From: an uncultured Lachnospiraceae bacterium
Lineage (GTDB): Bacteria > Bacillota > Clostridia > Lachnospirales > Lachnospiraceae
DNA: 12,393 nt
Reading direction: 5' to 3'
NCBI GenBank assembly: GCA_902783095.1
Contig: CACZPX010000007.1
Span: 1 to 12,393, forward strand
Made by a program: the position numbers and the translations under genes. The notes beneath the pieces were generated by a model. That model saw only the letters and a program-made list of their open reading frames with translations, did not search any database and was not told where the DNA came from. Shown in pieces: positions 1 to 6,099 of the stretch (positions are counted from its first letter, which is position 1; each line of letters starts with the position of its first letter).

Positions 1-582
1 ATCCCGCCGGAAAACCGGGAAAAATACCTGAACCTGGTCATCAAGGAGACGGAGCGCCTGCAGGGGCTCACACAGAACGTACTGCAGCTCAATTCCGTGG
101 ACAAGTTTTCCATGTATATGGAATATGAAGATTTTGACATCAACCGGCTGATCCGGGACACCTGCCAGGCCTTTGAGGGCCGCTGCATCGAACACGGCAT
201 CTCCTTTGACCTGATCTTTGAAGACGCGGAGGCCGGTGTGCACGCCGACCGCGGGAAGATCGCGCAGGTCCTGTACAACCTGACCGACAACGCCCTCAAA
301 TTCTCCCCCGACGGCTCGGTGATCACCATAGAGACCTTACGCCGCGCGGATAAGATCTTTGTCTCCGTCCGCGATCAGGGCGTGGGCATCACCAAGGAGA
401 ACCTGAAAAAGATCTGGAACCGTTTCTACAAGGCGGACGAGTCCCGCGGCCAGGACAAACGCGGCTCCGGCATCGGCCTGTCCATCGTAAAAGAAGTGAT
501 CTCCGCCCACGGCGAGAACATCGACGTGATCAGCACCGAGGGCGTGGGAACGGAGTTTATCTTCAGTCTGAGCGGAGCGTAA
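1..582 (+). CDS. Sensor histidine kinase, C-terminal part (cut by left window edge)
   Basis: The reading frame is open from the first base, so this is the last 193 residues of a longer protein; its start, sensor region and phospho-accepting histidine lie outside the window. The first 30 residues look like the second helix of the dimerisation domain (leucine/glutamate-rich, ...ERLQGLTQNVLQLNSVD). An HATPase_c domain follows with all ATP-binding boxes: N box NLTDNALKFS (about 277-306), G1 box DQGVGI (373-390), F-box-like RFYKADES (421-444), and G2 box GSGIGLSIV (463-489). The family autophosphorylates on histidine and passes the phosphate to a response regulator, probably encoded just upstream. 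GTG at 97 could be taken for a start but would cut off the dimerisation helix, so I reject it. The signal sensed cannot be read. Transcription converges with trmL, 45 bp away. Confidence 0.93.
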   Translation: MPPENREKYLNLVIKETERLQGLTQNVLQLNSVDKFSMYMEYEDFDINRLIRDTCQAFEGRCIEHGISFDLIFEDAEAGVHADRGKIAQVLYNLTDNALKFSPDGSVITIETLRRADKIFVSVRDQGVGITKENLKKIWNRFYKADESRGQDKRGSGIGLSIVKEVISAHGENIDVISTEGVGTEFIFSLSGA

Positions 583-627
583 GCGGGTCAGCGGATCTCT
601 GCGATCAGGCGCATTGCCGCGCCGGCC

Positions 628-1119
628 TCACTCCCACTTTAGCCGGTGCAGCTGTCCCTGCGTCTGCATCCCGGCAAAGCCGGTCTGGCGCAGGGCCTCG
701 TACAGAACGATGGCCGCAGAATTGCTCAGATTGAGCGAGCGGATGTCGGAGAGCATGGGGATGCGCACGGTCGTGTCCGGGTGCTGCAGCAGGATCTCCT
801 CCGGGATGCCGGCGCTCTCCTTGCCAAACACCAGAAAGTCGTCCGGCCGGTAGGAAAAATCGGAATAGACGATCCGCCCCTTGGCGGAGGCCATCACCAG
901 CCGCGCCTGCGGATTCTTTGCCAGAAAGTCCGCCCAGTCGGCGTAGACGAGCAGATCCAAAAGCGGCCAGTAATCCATGCCCGCGCGCTTTAACTCTTTT
1001 TCCCGCAGTAAAAAACCGAGCGGTTCGATCAGGTGCAGCGCCGTTCCGGTCGCCACGCAGGTCCGCCCGATATTGCCGGTATTGGCCGGGATCTCCGGCT
1101 CCAGCAGTACGATATTCAT
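628..1119 (-). CDS. trmL: tRNA (cytidine(34)-2'-O)-methyltransferase TrmL, SPOUT family
   Basis: 163 residues, close to the usual length of about 155-160. TrmL methylates the ribose of the wobble nucleotide (C34, or cmnm5U34) in tRNA-Leu isoacceptors, using S-adenosylmethionine and a knotted SPOUT fold. Visible hallmarks are the N-terminal MNIVLLEPEIPANTGNIGRT, the FGKESAGIP loop (residues 98-106), and the C-terminal knot segment IPM...SLNLSNSAAIVLYEALRQ (about 120-144). The start is ATG at 1119, because the conserved family N-terminus begins exactly there and AGAGGA lies 7 nt upstream; an in-frame start at 1179 would add 20 unrelated residues. The preceding gene ends at 1124, so the ribosome binding site overlaps its last codons, indicating translational linkage. 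It is the last gene of the MATE-nth operon. No anomaly seen. Confidence 0.95.
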   Translation of the reverse strand: MNIVLLEPEIPANTGNIGRTCVATGTALHLIEPLGFLLREKELKRAGMDYWPLLDLLVYADWADFLAKNPQARLVMASAKGRIVYSDFSYRPDDFLVFGKESAGIPEEILLQHPDTTVRIPMLSDIRSLNLSNSAAIVLYEALRQTGFAGMQTQGQLHRLKWE

Positions 1120-1123
1120 TGTT

Positions 1124-1660
1124 CTATCCTCTGTCCAGGTAGCGGATCCGTTCGCCGATGCGCACGGTCCGCGCCGCATGTTCCGCAGTATGACCGATCA
1201 CGGCAAACGCAGGTCCCGCCACGCCGGCCGCAGGTTCTTCGGCACTGCCTGCATCCATCCTTTCCCGGCGCTCTATCAGCCGCCGCAGGCCGGCGTCCTC
1301 CATCGACGCCGCATCGGACGGCTCCATCAGAAAGACCGCCCCCGCAGACGGCAGACGGTAGGGGTCTTCCCCCGCCGCCTCGCAGAGCTCCACCGTCTCC
1401 TGCAGAATGGGAACGGCTGCCGCACCCACGGCTAAGCCGGTCTTCGCCTGCTCGCCCAGCCGCCACAGGGCCGCCCAGAGCCCGCCTTCCCCAATGGGCA
1501 CGGGGCACTCCGCGCACGCAGGCAGCCGCGGCACCGCCGGTTTTCGGACGCGCCGCAGAAACCGTGCCGGAAACCGCGCCGCAAACCGTTCCGGTTCCCG
1601 GGCGATCATCGCAGCAGCGGCGGCATCTCCCGCCGTGCCGCTCATGCAGACCAGCTTCAC
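1124..1660 (-). CDS. AIR synthase/HypE-like C-terminal-domain protein, lacking the N-terminal ATP-binding half
   Basis: 178 residues, alanine/arginine-rich. From residue 57 on it looks like the C-terminal domain of AIR-synthase/HypE-like proteins: GEGGLWAALWRLGEQAKTGL, then P-I-L-Q-E-T-V-E-L-C-E with a following DPYRLPSAGAVFLM (to residue 112), and a closing AFAVIGHTAEHAARTVRIGERIRYL (151-175) resembling the HypE-type IG...v..G..R.L ending. Residues 1-35 (GTAGDAAAAAMIAREPERFAARF) match the linker that leads into that domain. Full members of the family are about 330 residues and begin with an ATP/Mg-binding domain, which is absent here and not visible upstream. A catalytic role is therefore doubtful; it may be a degenerate paralogue or a binding protein. 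The start is GTG 1660, which overlaps the stop of the upstream small gene (GTGA); ATG 1645 is the alternative. Family assignment rests on remembered motifs. Confidence 0.72.
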   Translation of the reverse strand: MKLVCMSGTAGDAAAAAMIAREPERFAARFPARFLRRVRKPAVPRLPACAECPVPIGEGGLWAALWRLGEQAKTGLAVGAAAVPILQETVELCEAAGEDPYRLPSAGAVFLMEPSDAASMEDAGLRRLIERRERMDAGSAEEPAAGVAGPAFAVIGHTAEHAARTVRIGERIRYLDRG

Positions 1661-1755
1661 GACAGCAGGCTCGTCACCAGCGGCAGCACCATGGCCACGA
1701 TCAGCAGGACCGCGATCACAATGATGATGATCCTCTGTTTTTTTCTGTTATACAT
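1657..1755 (-). CDS. Very small single-pass membrane protein (32 aa), possibly Prli42-like
   Basis: This short frame is easily missed. ATG at 1755 follows a strong GGAGG with 7 nt spacing and encodes 32 residues: a basic N-terminus MYNRKKQR, then an unbroken hydrophobic stretch IIIIVIAVLLIVAMVLPLV (residues 9-27), then TSLLS and a TGA that overlaps the GTG of the next gene by 4 bp. The positive N-terminus and single hydrophobic helix predict an N-in membrane peptide. Size and layout recall the Prli42 family (a membrane anchor of the stressosome in Listeria and relatives), but so short a sequence cannot settle this. The good SD, exact overlap with the next gene and clean hydrophobic pattern argue that it is translated. 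The 72 bp between it and nth hold a small GACGG/CCGTC hairpin without a T-run. Confidence 0.7.
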   Translation of the reverse strand: MYNRKKQRIIIIVIAVLLIVAMVLPLVTSLLS

Positions 1756-1827
1756 CTTGCTTCCTCCGTATGTTTGTTTTGACGGCTGCCCGTCTTGCCC
1801 CGCAGATCCGGAGCGCTTGTTACCCTG

Positions 1828-2481
1828 TCAGACCGGCTGCTCCGCGGCGGGACACAGGTCCCGCAAAAAACAGTTGGCACAGTCCGGTTTTCTGGCCGTG
1901 CAGACGGTCCGCCCCAGGGTGATGATGTGCAGGTTGTATATGATCCAGTGATCCTTGGGCAGGATCTTCATCAGATCGAATTCGATCTTTACGGGGTCGT
2001 CCGACTTCGTAAAGCCCAGTTTGTTGGAGATCCTCTTTACGTGCGTATCCACCACGATGCTGGGGTCGTCGTAGACGTTCCCGCGGATCACGTTGGCGGT
2101 CTTGCGGCCCACGCCCGGCAGCGCCGTCAGCTCTTCGATGCTCTGCGGCACCACGCCGCCGTACTGCTCGTCGATCACGCGGCTGCACGCGATGATGTTC
2201 TTCGCCTTATTGTGGTAAAAGCCCACCGAGTGGATCAGCCGCTCCACGTCTTTTGGTTCCGCCTGCCCCAGCGCCTTGGGCGTGGGATAGGCGGCGAACA
2301 GGTCCGGCGTGACCATGTTCACGCGCGCGTCCGTGCACTGGGCGCTTAAGATCACCGCCACCAGCAGCTGCCAGGCGTCCATGTGCGTCAGGTAGGTGCG
2401 CACTTCTGTGCCGTACTGTTCGTCCAGACGGGCGAGCACCGCGTCGATGCGGGTCTTAAGTTGGGCCTTGGTTTCTTTCAT
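1828..2481 (-). CDS. nth: Endonuclease III (DNA glycosylase/AP lyase)
   Basis: 217 residues, normal for the family. Nth removes oxidised pyrimidines from DNA and cleaves the abasic site by beta-elimination in base excision repair. The helix-hairpin-helix LPGVGRKTANVI lies at 121-132 and carries the catalytic lysine (K127). The conserved aspartate follows in VDTHV (D145). The C-terminal [4Fe-4S] loop has the classic C-x6-C-x2-C-x5-C spacing (C194, C201, C204, C210). The N-terminal SAQCTD motif (46-51) is also present. The start chosen is ATG 2481, because GAGGTG sits just 4-5 nt upstream; ATG 2493 would add MRCY and would place that SD inside the gene. It is the second gene of the operon, 37 bp behind the MATE gene, with a perfect hairpin in the gap. 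Confidence 0.96.
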   Translation of the reverse strand: MKETKAQLKTRIDAVLARLDEQYGTEVRTYLTHMDAWQLLVAVILSAQCTDARVNMVTPDLFAAYPTPKALGQAEPKDVERLIHSVGFYHNKAKNIIACSRVIDEQYGGVVPQSIEELTALPGVGRKTANVIRGNVYDDPSIVVDTHVKRISNKLGFTKSDDPVKIEFDLMKILPKDHWIIYNLHIITLGRTVCTARKPDCANCFLRDLCPAAEQPV

Positions 2482-2497
2482 ATAACACCTCATCCGT

Positions 2498-2512
2498 CAC
2501 GGCTTTGCCGTG
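2498..2512 (-). other. Intergenic hairpin between the MATE gene and nth
   Basis: CACGGC-ttt-GCCGTG forms a perfect 6-bp stem with a 3-nt loop in the 37-bp gap between the two genes. No T-run follows on either strand, so it is not a classical intrinsic terminator. It could act as an mRNA processing or stability element, or as a weak pause site that lowers nth expression relative to the exporter. Function is inferred. Confidence 0.4.
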
Positions 2513-2518
2513 CCACCT

Positions 2519-3910
2519 TCAGATATCCGCCGCCGGCCTTGCCGCCTGCTCGGCCGCCTTTACGCGGCGCATGGCCCTGCGCAGCACCAGGAGCGCCAGC
2601 ACGATGGTCAGCAGATCCGCCACCGCCTGGATGGACAGGATGCCGTACTCCCCAAACAGCGCGTTCAGCAGGAACACGAACGGGATAAAGCAGGTCCCCT
2701 GCCTGGCCGTCGCCAGAATGATGGCGCCGCCCGCAAAGCCGATGCCGGCGCAGAACATGTTCACCACCGCCACCCAGGCATGGACCGGCAGCACAAAGCT
2801 CTGCAGCCTGATGCACAGCGCGCCCATCCACATCATCTCCGCGTCCGCCTCCGTAAACCAGGAAATGATCTGGTTGGCAAAGATGGCGCAGAACGCCCCC
2901 ATGGCCAGCGAGCCGATGACGGCCACCTGCGAGGAGAAGCGGAAGGTCTCATGTACGCGGTCAAACTGTTTCGCGCCCCAGTTATACCCCGTGACCGGCT
3001 GGAAGCCGGACCCGAAGCCCAGGATGATGGAGAACGGGAACATCATGATCTTGTTGGTCACCCCGATGCCCGCCAGCAGCGCGTCGGAGTAGAGCCCCGC
3101 CAGGTTGTTCAGGATGATGGCGGACACCACGGCCAGGCCGCTGCGCAGCAGCGACGACGAACCGACCGAGACCACCTCGCCCACGATGTCTTTGGAATAG
3201 CGGATAAACTTAAAGGAGATATGCAGGATGGTATGCCTGCGCAGGTAGGGATAGAGCAGGATGCAGAAGCTGATGAATTTGGAGATGGCGGTCGCCATGG
3301 AGGCGCCTGCCACGCCGAGCCCCATCCCGTTGATAAAGATCGGGTCCAGAATGCAGTTTAAAACGCCGCCGAAACCCATGCCGAACATGGAAAACATGGC
3401 GGAACCCTCTGCGCGCAGGCACTGGTTCAGCACAAAACTGGAGGCCATGATGGGCGCCACCAGCAGCACGTAGGTGGCGTATTCGATGGAATACTGCTCA
3501 CAGGTGGGCGTGGCGCCGAGCAGGCGCACCAGCGGGTGCATGAAGAGGATGCCAAAGATCATCATGGCGGTCCCCAAAAAGATGGCGGTAAAGAAGGACG
3601 TGGACAGCACCTGGTTGGCTTTTTTCTCGTCCTTTGCGCCAAGCAGTCTGGCGATATAGCTGTTGCCGCCCACCGCCAGCATGGAGCCCATCATAAAGAT
3701 GATCTGGTCCAGCGACGCGTTTACGCTCACCGCCGCGGTGGCGTTGGTGCCGATGCCGCTTACAAAATAGGTGTCGGCCAGGCTGTAGATACTGCTGATC
3801 AGGAAGGATACGATGGTGGGGATCGCCATCCGGATGATGGTCTTTTTGACCGGCCCGTTCAGCATCGCCTGCTTTTTTAATTCCTGCTTTGTCGTTTTCT
3901 TTTCTTCCAC
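2519..3910 (-). CDS. MATE family multidrug/sodium-coupled efflux transporter
   Basis: 463 residues, typical length for a 12-helix MATE protein. MATE carriers export cationic drugs or metabolites across the cytoplasmic membrane in exchange for Na+ or H+. The N-terminus shows the expected pattern: a basic cytosolic leader, then GPVKKTIIRMAIPTIVSFLISSIYSLADTYFVSGIG (19-54), which matches MATE helix 1 with its IP and D-T-Y/F-V signature. A second half-repeat begins near SSLLRSGLAVVSAIILNNLAG, and NWGAKQFDRV after GFQPVTGYN is characteristic of the DinF/MepA-type clostridial branch. The start is GTG 3910 with GGGAGG 6 nt upstream; ATG 3865 lacks an SD and would remove the basic leader. It is the first gene of the operon containing nth and trmL, with a good promoter at 3959-3987. 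Substrate unknown. Confidence 0.95.
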   Translation of the reverse strand: MEEKKTTKQELKKQAMLNGPVKKTIIRMAIPTIVSFLISSIYSLADTYFVSGIGTNATAAVSVNASLDQIIFMMGSMLAVGGNSYIARLLGAKDEKKANQVLSTSFFTAIFLGTAMMIFGILFMHPLVRLLGATPTCEQYSIEYATYVLLVAPIMASSFVLNQCLRAEGSAMFSMFGMGFGGVLNCILDPIFINGMGLGVAGASMATAISKFISFCILLYPYLRRHTILHISFKFIRYSKDIVGEVVSVGSSSLLRSGLAVVSAIILNNLAGLYSDALLAGIGVTNKIMMFPFSIILGFGSGFQPVTGYNWGAKQFDRVHETFRFSSQVAVIGSLAMGAFCAIFANQIISWFTEADAEMMWMGALCIRLQSFVLPVHAWVAVVNMFCAGIGFAGGAIILATARQGTCFIPFVFLLNALFGEYGILSIQAVADLLTIVLALLVLRRAMRRVKAAEQAARPAADI

Positions 3911-3958
3911 GCCGGTCCTCCCTGGTGCCTGCTGACCGTCCGTTTTGCGGCCGTTCCT

Positions 3959-3987
3959 ATCCTATCACACTTTGCTTTTGCGGTCAA
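3959..3987 (-). promoter_or_regulatory. Sigma-A-type promoter of the MATE-nth-trmL operon
   Basis: On the minus strand TTGACC (3987-3982) and TAGGAT (3964-3959) are separated by exactly 17 bp, with TGTGA directly before the -10. The predicted start near 3952 gives a leader of about 40 nt ahead of the GTG at 3910. It lies back to back with the CarD promoter in the same 160-bp gap. Confidence 0.65.
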
Positions 3988-4035
3988 AAATCCGTTTTTT
4001 CGCCAATGTTTATAGATTTTTAAGCCATTCGGCCC

Positions 4036-4064
4036 TTACATTTTGTAATATTCCGTGATATTAT
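4036..4064 (+). promoter_or_regulatory. Extended -10 promoter of the CarD-family gene; predicted start at or next to its ATG
   Basis: TTACAT (4036-4041), a 17-bp spacer, and TATTAT (4059-4064) preceded by TGa (4056-4058) form an extended -10 sigma-A promoter. The -10 ends six bases before ATG 4071, so the expected transcription start falls at or within a base or two of the A of the start codon. No purine-rich SD precedes the ATG; only GTGAT (4055-4059) has slight complementarity to the 16S rRNA 3' end. Confidence 0.55.
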
Positions 4065-4070
4065 AACAAT

Positions 4071-4619
4071 ATGAATAAAGATCTCACATACAAAGTGAAT
4101 GACGTTGTGGTATACGGTACCGAGGGCGTCTGCCGCGTCTCGGACATCACCACAAAACCCTTCCGGGATCGGGAGGTCACTTACTATGTGCTGAAACCGG
4201 TCTTTAACAAGTCCGCGACGGTCTTTGTTCCCGTGGACAATGAAAAGCTCACCGCACGGATGCACCGCGCGCTCTCCTCGGACGAGATCCGCGCCATGAT
4301 CCAGTCCCTGCCCGAGCAGGGCGCCATGTGGATCGAGGACGAGGCGGAACGCAAGGTCCGCTATAAGGAGATCCTGGCAAGCGGCGACCGCATCCAGCTG
4401 ATCCAGCTGATCAAAGCCCTGTATTTCCATCAGGAGTCGCAGCGCGCCATCGGCAAAAAGCTGCACATCTCCGACGATCACTTTTTCAAGGAAGCCCAGC
4501 GGCTGCTCTATGATGAGTTTTCCACTGCGCTGGATATCCCGCGGGACGACGTCCTAAATTACATCGACCAGATCATTGCCGAGGCGACCGGCTCCGCGCC
4601 GCCCGGTCCGGACGAATGA
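4071..4619 (+). CDS. CarD/CdnL-family RNA polymerase-binding transcription regulator
   Basis: 182 residues. The N-terminal CarD_CdnL_TRCF-type domain (about 5-65) is clear: YKVNDVVVYGTEGVCRVSDI, then YYVLKPVFNKSATVFVPVDN, the Tudor-like fold by which this family binds the RNA polymerase beta subunit. A helical C-terminal part follows (SSDEIRAMIQSLPE... through KKLHISDDHFFKEAQRLLYDEFSTALDI), the usual CarD DNA-contact/helical half with an EAQRLLYDEFS-type motif. Family members stabilise open complexes at promoters, often of rRNA or growth genes. The ATG at 4071 is the only plausible start: a TGA in frame lies at 4056 and the next in-frame GTG would cut into the domain. There is no convincing SD. 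Its 3' end overlaps psd by 47 bp, tail to tail. Targets cannot be read from sequence. Confidence 0.9.
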   Translation: MNKDLTYKVNDVVVYGTEGVCRVSDITTKPFRDREVTYYVLKPVFNKSATVFVPVDNEKLTARMHRALSSDEIRAMIQSLPEQGAMWIEDEAERKVRYKEILASGDRIQLIQLIKALYFHQESQRAIGKKLHISDDHFFKEAQRLLYDEFSTALDIPRDDVLNYIDQIIAEATGSAPPGPDE

Positions 4620-5421
4620 TCTTTGCCACGGCTTCACCCTGACGCACCTTCACCTCTTCGCCCTGCGCAGAGGCTTTTTTTATGTGTGCCGGCAGCGCGA
4701 TCCGTCCCGGCTCCAGCAGCAGTACGACGGTGGAGCCGCCAAAGGCAAAGTAACCCTTCTCCTCGCCGCGGGCAAACCGGTGCATGCCGGGGTGACTGTT
4801 GCGGATCTTCCCCACCAGGAGCGCGCCTACTTCCATCATCACGGCAAAGCCGAGATGATCCGCGGACAGCAGGCTGTACTCGCGGCTGTTCTGCACAAAG
4901 ACGTCCGTGTGCTCCGTCGCGACCGGCTGTACCGTGTGCAGCACCCCGTCGATGCGGCGGTTGAACAGCTGCACACCGCTGTCCGGATAGACGTAGCGGT
5001 GATAATCCCTGGGCGTGAGCCGGAACACCAGGCAGGTGCCGCCGTCAAAGTGCGCCGCAAGGCCCTCGCTGCGCAGCAGCTCCGCCACGGTGTACGGCAC
5101 GTCTTTGACCGTGATCACCGACCCTTTCCGGATGGGCCAGGCCTTCAGCCAGCCGTCGGCAGGCGAGACGAGCGCCGCGGGATCACTGTCGACAGGCCGC
5201 GCGCCGTCCTTTAGCGTCCGGGTAAAAAACGCGTTGAACGTGGGCCAGCTCTTCTGTGCCGCGTCCGATACGTCGATCCCGTTCTTTTTGACAAAGCGCG
5301 TAATGATGCAGCGGGAAAGCCGCGAATCCATAAACCGTCCCGTCGCCCTGGAGATCCACGGCGCCGTGAGCAGCCGCAGGATGCGCCGTCCTGTTACTGT
5401 CCCATAGAGAGCGGTAAGCAT
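4573..5421 (-). CDS. psd: Phosphatidylserine decarboxylase proenzyme
   Basis: 282 residues, normal for the Gram-positive type. Psd converts phosphatidylserine to phosphatidylethanolamine at the membrane and is a pyruvoyl enzyme made by self-cleavage. Visible elements: FNAFFTRTLKDGARPVD (62-78), SPADG with the conserved aspartate D89, the YH motif with H141 (RDYHRYVYPDSG), and the cleavage site FGGST with S230, which becomes the pyruvoyl group after cleavage between G229 and S230. Together D89-H141-S230 form the expected self-cleavage triad, so the protein should mature. ATG 5421 has GGAG about 10 nt upstream and lies inside the end of pssA (28-bp overlap), consistent with coupled translation of synthase and decarboxylase. 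The last residues (RAARSRSPRQ) are encoded in the region that overlaps the convergent CarD gene. Confidence 0.96.
   Translation of the reverse strand: MLTALYGTVTGRRILRLLTAPWISRATGRFMDSRLSRCIITRFVKKNGIDVSDAAQKSWPTFNAFFTRTLKDGARPVDSDPAALVSPADGWLKAWPIRKGSVITVKDVPYTVAELLRSEGLAAHFDGGTCLVFRLTPRDYHRYVYPDSGVQLFNRRIDGVLHTVQPVATEHTDVFVQNSREYSLLSADHLGFAVMMEVGALLVGKIRNSHPGMHRFARGEEKGYFAFGGSTVVLLLEPGRIALPAHIKKASAQGEEVKVRQGEAVAKIIRPDRAARSRSPRQ
4653..4681 (+). terminator. Possible intrinsic terminator of the CarD gene, inside psd
   Basis: CCTCT (4653-4657) pairs with AGAGG (4669-4673), followed by C and seven Ts (4675-4681), 34 bp after the CarD stop codon. The stem is short (5 bp) and the loop long (11 nt), so it is weak. 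It lies within the psd coding sequence on the other strand. Confidence 0.35.
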
Positions 5422-6044
5422 TCGATCTTATCTCCAAACACAAAGACCAGGACCCAGATGGTCACGCCGATGGCCGCCACCCAGATCAGATGTTTTCCGT
5501 AGGCCTTTTTCATCTTGAACTTGATGATGAAGGCCAGTCCCAGCAAAAACAGCACCAGCGGATACCAGGCGCTGCGGGAACCCGGGATCATCGCGTCGAT
5601 CGCGAACAGTCCGGGAATGATCAGCGAAACATTGGTGACCGGCAGCCCCAGAAAGTGGTCGCGCCGCGGCGCGCCGCTCTTTAAAATGTTGATCTCCTGC
5701 ACGTCAAAGAAGGCCAGGCGGATGACCGCCGCCAGCACAAAGAAGATCATGGCTGCGACGCCGTACCAGCTGCGGATGCCCAGGCCCCAGGCGATCAGGG
5801 CCGGGAACACGCCGAAACTCACCATGTCGCACAGGGAATCGATGTGCATGCCAAAGCTCTTCTCGTCTTCCGTGCGCTTGCAGTGGCTCGCGATGGTGCC
5901 GTCGAACAGGTCGCACAGCCCGCACACGAGCAGGCAGATCAGCGCCCCCTTGATGTCGCGCTCCATGGCGCGCGTGATGCCGATGATGGCGGAGGCCAGC
6001 CCGCCGTAGGTCAGATAGACCGAGTAGTTGTAATACCCTACCAC
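5394..6044 (-). CDS. pssA: CDP-diacylglycerol-serine O-phosphatidyltransferase (phosphatidylserine synthase)
   Basis: 216 residues, about six membrane helices. The enzyme joins serine to CDP-diacylglycerol, giving phosphatidylserine for the downstream Psd. The CDP-alcohol phosphatidyltransferase signature lies at 45-73: CDLFDGTIAS...FGMHIDSLCDMVSFG, with the metal-binding aspartates D45, D48, D69 and D73 and glycines G49 and G65 all present. Two departures: the position after Ala that is normally arginine (DGxxAR) is serine (S53), and the stretch between A-S and G65 is long (11 residues), the latter also known to me from other clostridial members. The DNA supports this reading; no frameshift is seen. 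Start is GTG 6044, with a strong GGAGG 6 nt upstream. Second gene of the lipid operon; psd starts before it ends. PS synthase rather than PG-phosphate synthase is favoured by the adjacent psd. Confidence 0.9.
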   Translation of the reverse strand: MVGYYNYSVYLTYGGLASAIIGITRAMERDIKGALICLLVCGLCDLFDGTIASHCKRTEDEKSFGMHIDSLCDMVSFGVFPALIAWGLGIRSWYGVAAMIFFVLAAVIRLAFFDVQEINILKSGAPRRDHFLGLPVTNVSLIIPGLFAIDAMIPGSRSAWYPLVLFLLGLAFIIKFKMKKAYGKHLIWVAAIGVTIWVLVFVFGDKIECLPLSMGQ

Positions 6045-6099
6045 AGTACTCCTCCTTTTTGATGCGCCGCCGGTGGCCGCGCTTGCGTTTTATGCGCCG

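Noticed and set aside
583..627. Possible bidirectional terminator between the histidine kinase and trmL
   Set aside because: I looked for a stem followed by Ts in this 45-bp gap and found only weak GC pairings without a T-run.
628..1179. Longer trmL start at 1179
   Set aside because: The extra 20 residues do not match the family, would overlap the upstream gene by 56 bp, and the SD sits before 1119.
1033..1782. Plus-strand open frame (about 249 codons) across trmL, the HypE-like gene and the small gene
   Set aside because: Proline/arginine-rich shadow spanning three minus-strand genes that have good starts and motifs.
1756..1827. GACGG-ctgc-CCGTC hairpin between nth and the small membrane gene as a terminator
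   Set aside because: No T-run follows it on either strand, and the downstream genes appear to depend on read-through.
2510..3361. Plus-strand open frame (about 283 codons) opposite the MATE gene
   Set aside because: Low-complexity His/Gln/Arg/Asp-rich translation, a mirror of membrane-protein codons; no start signal.
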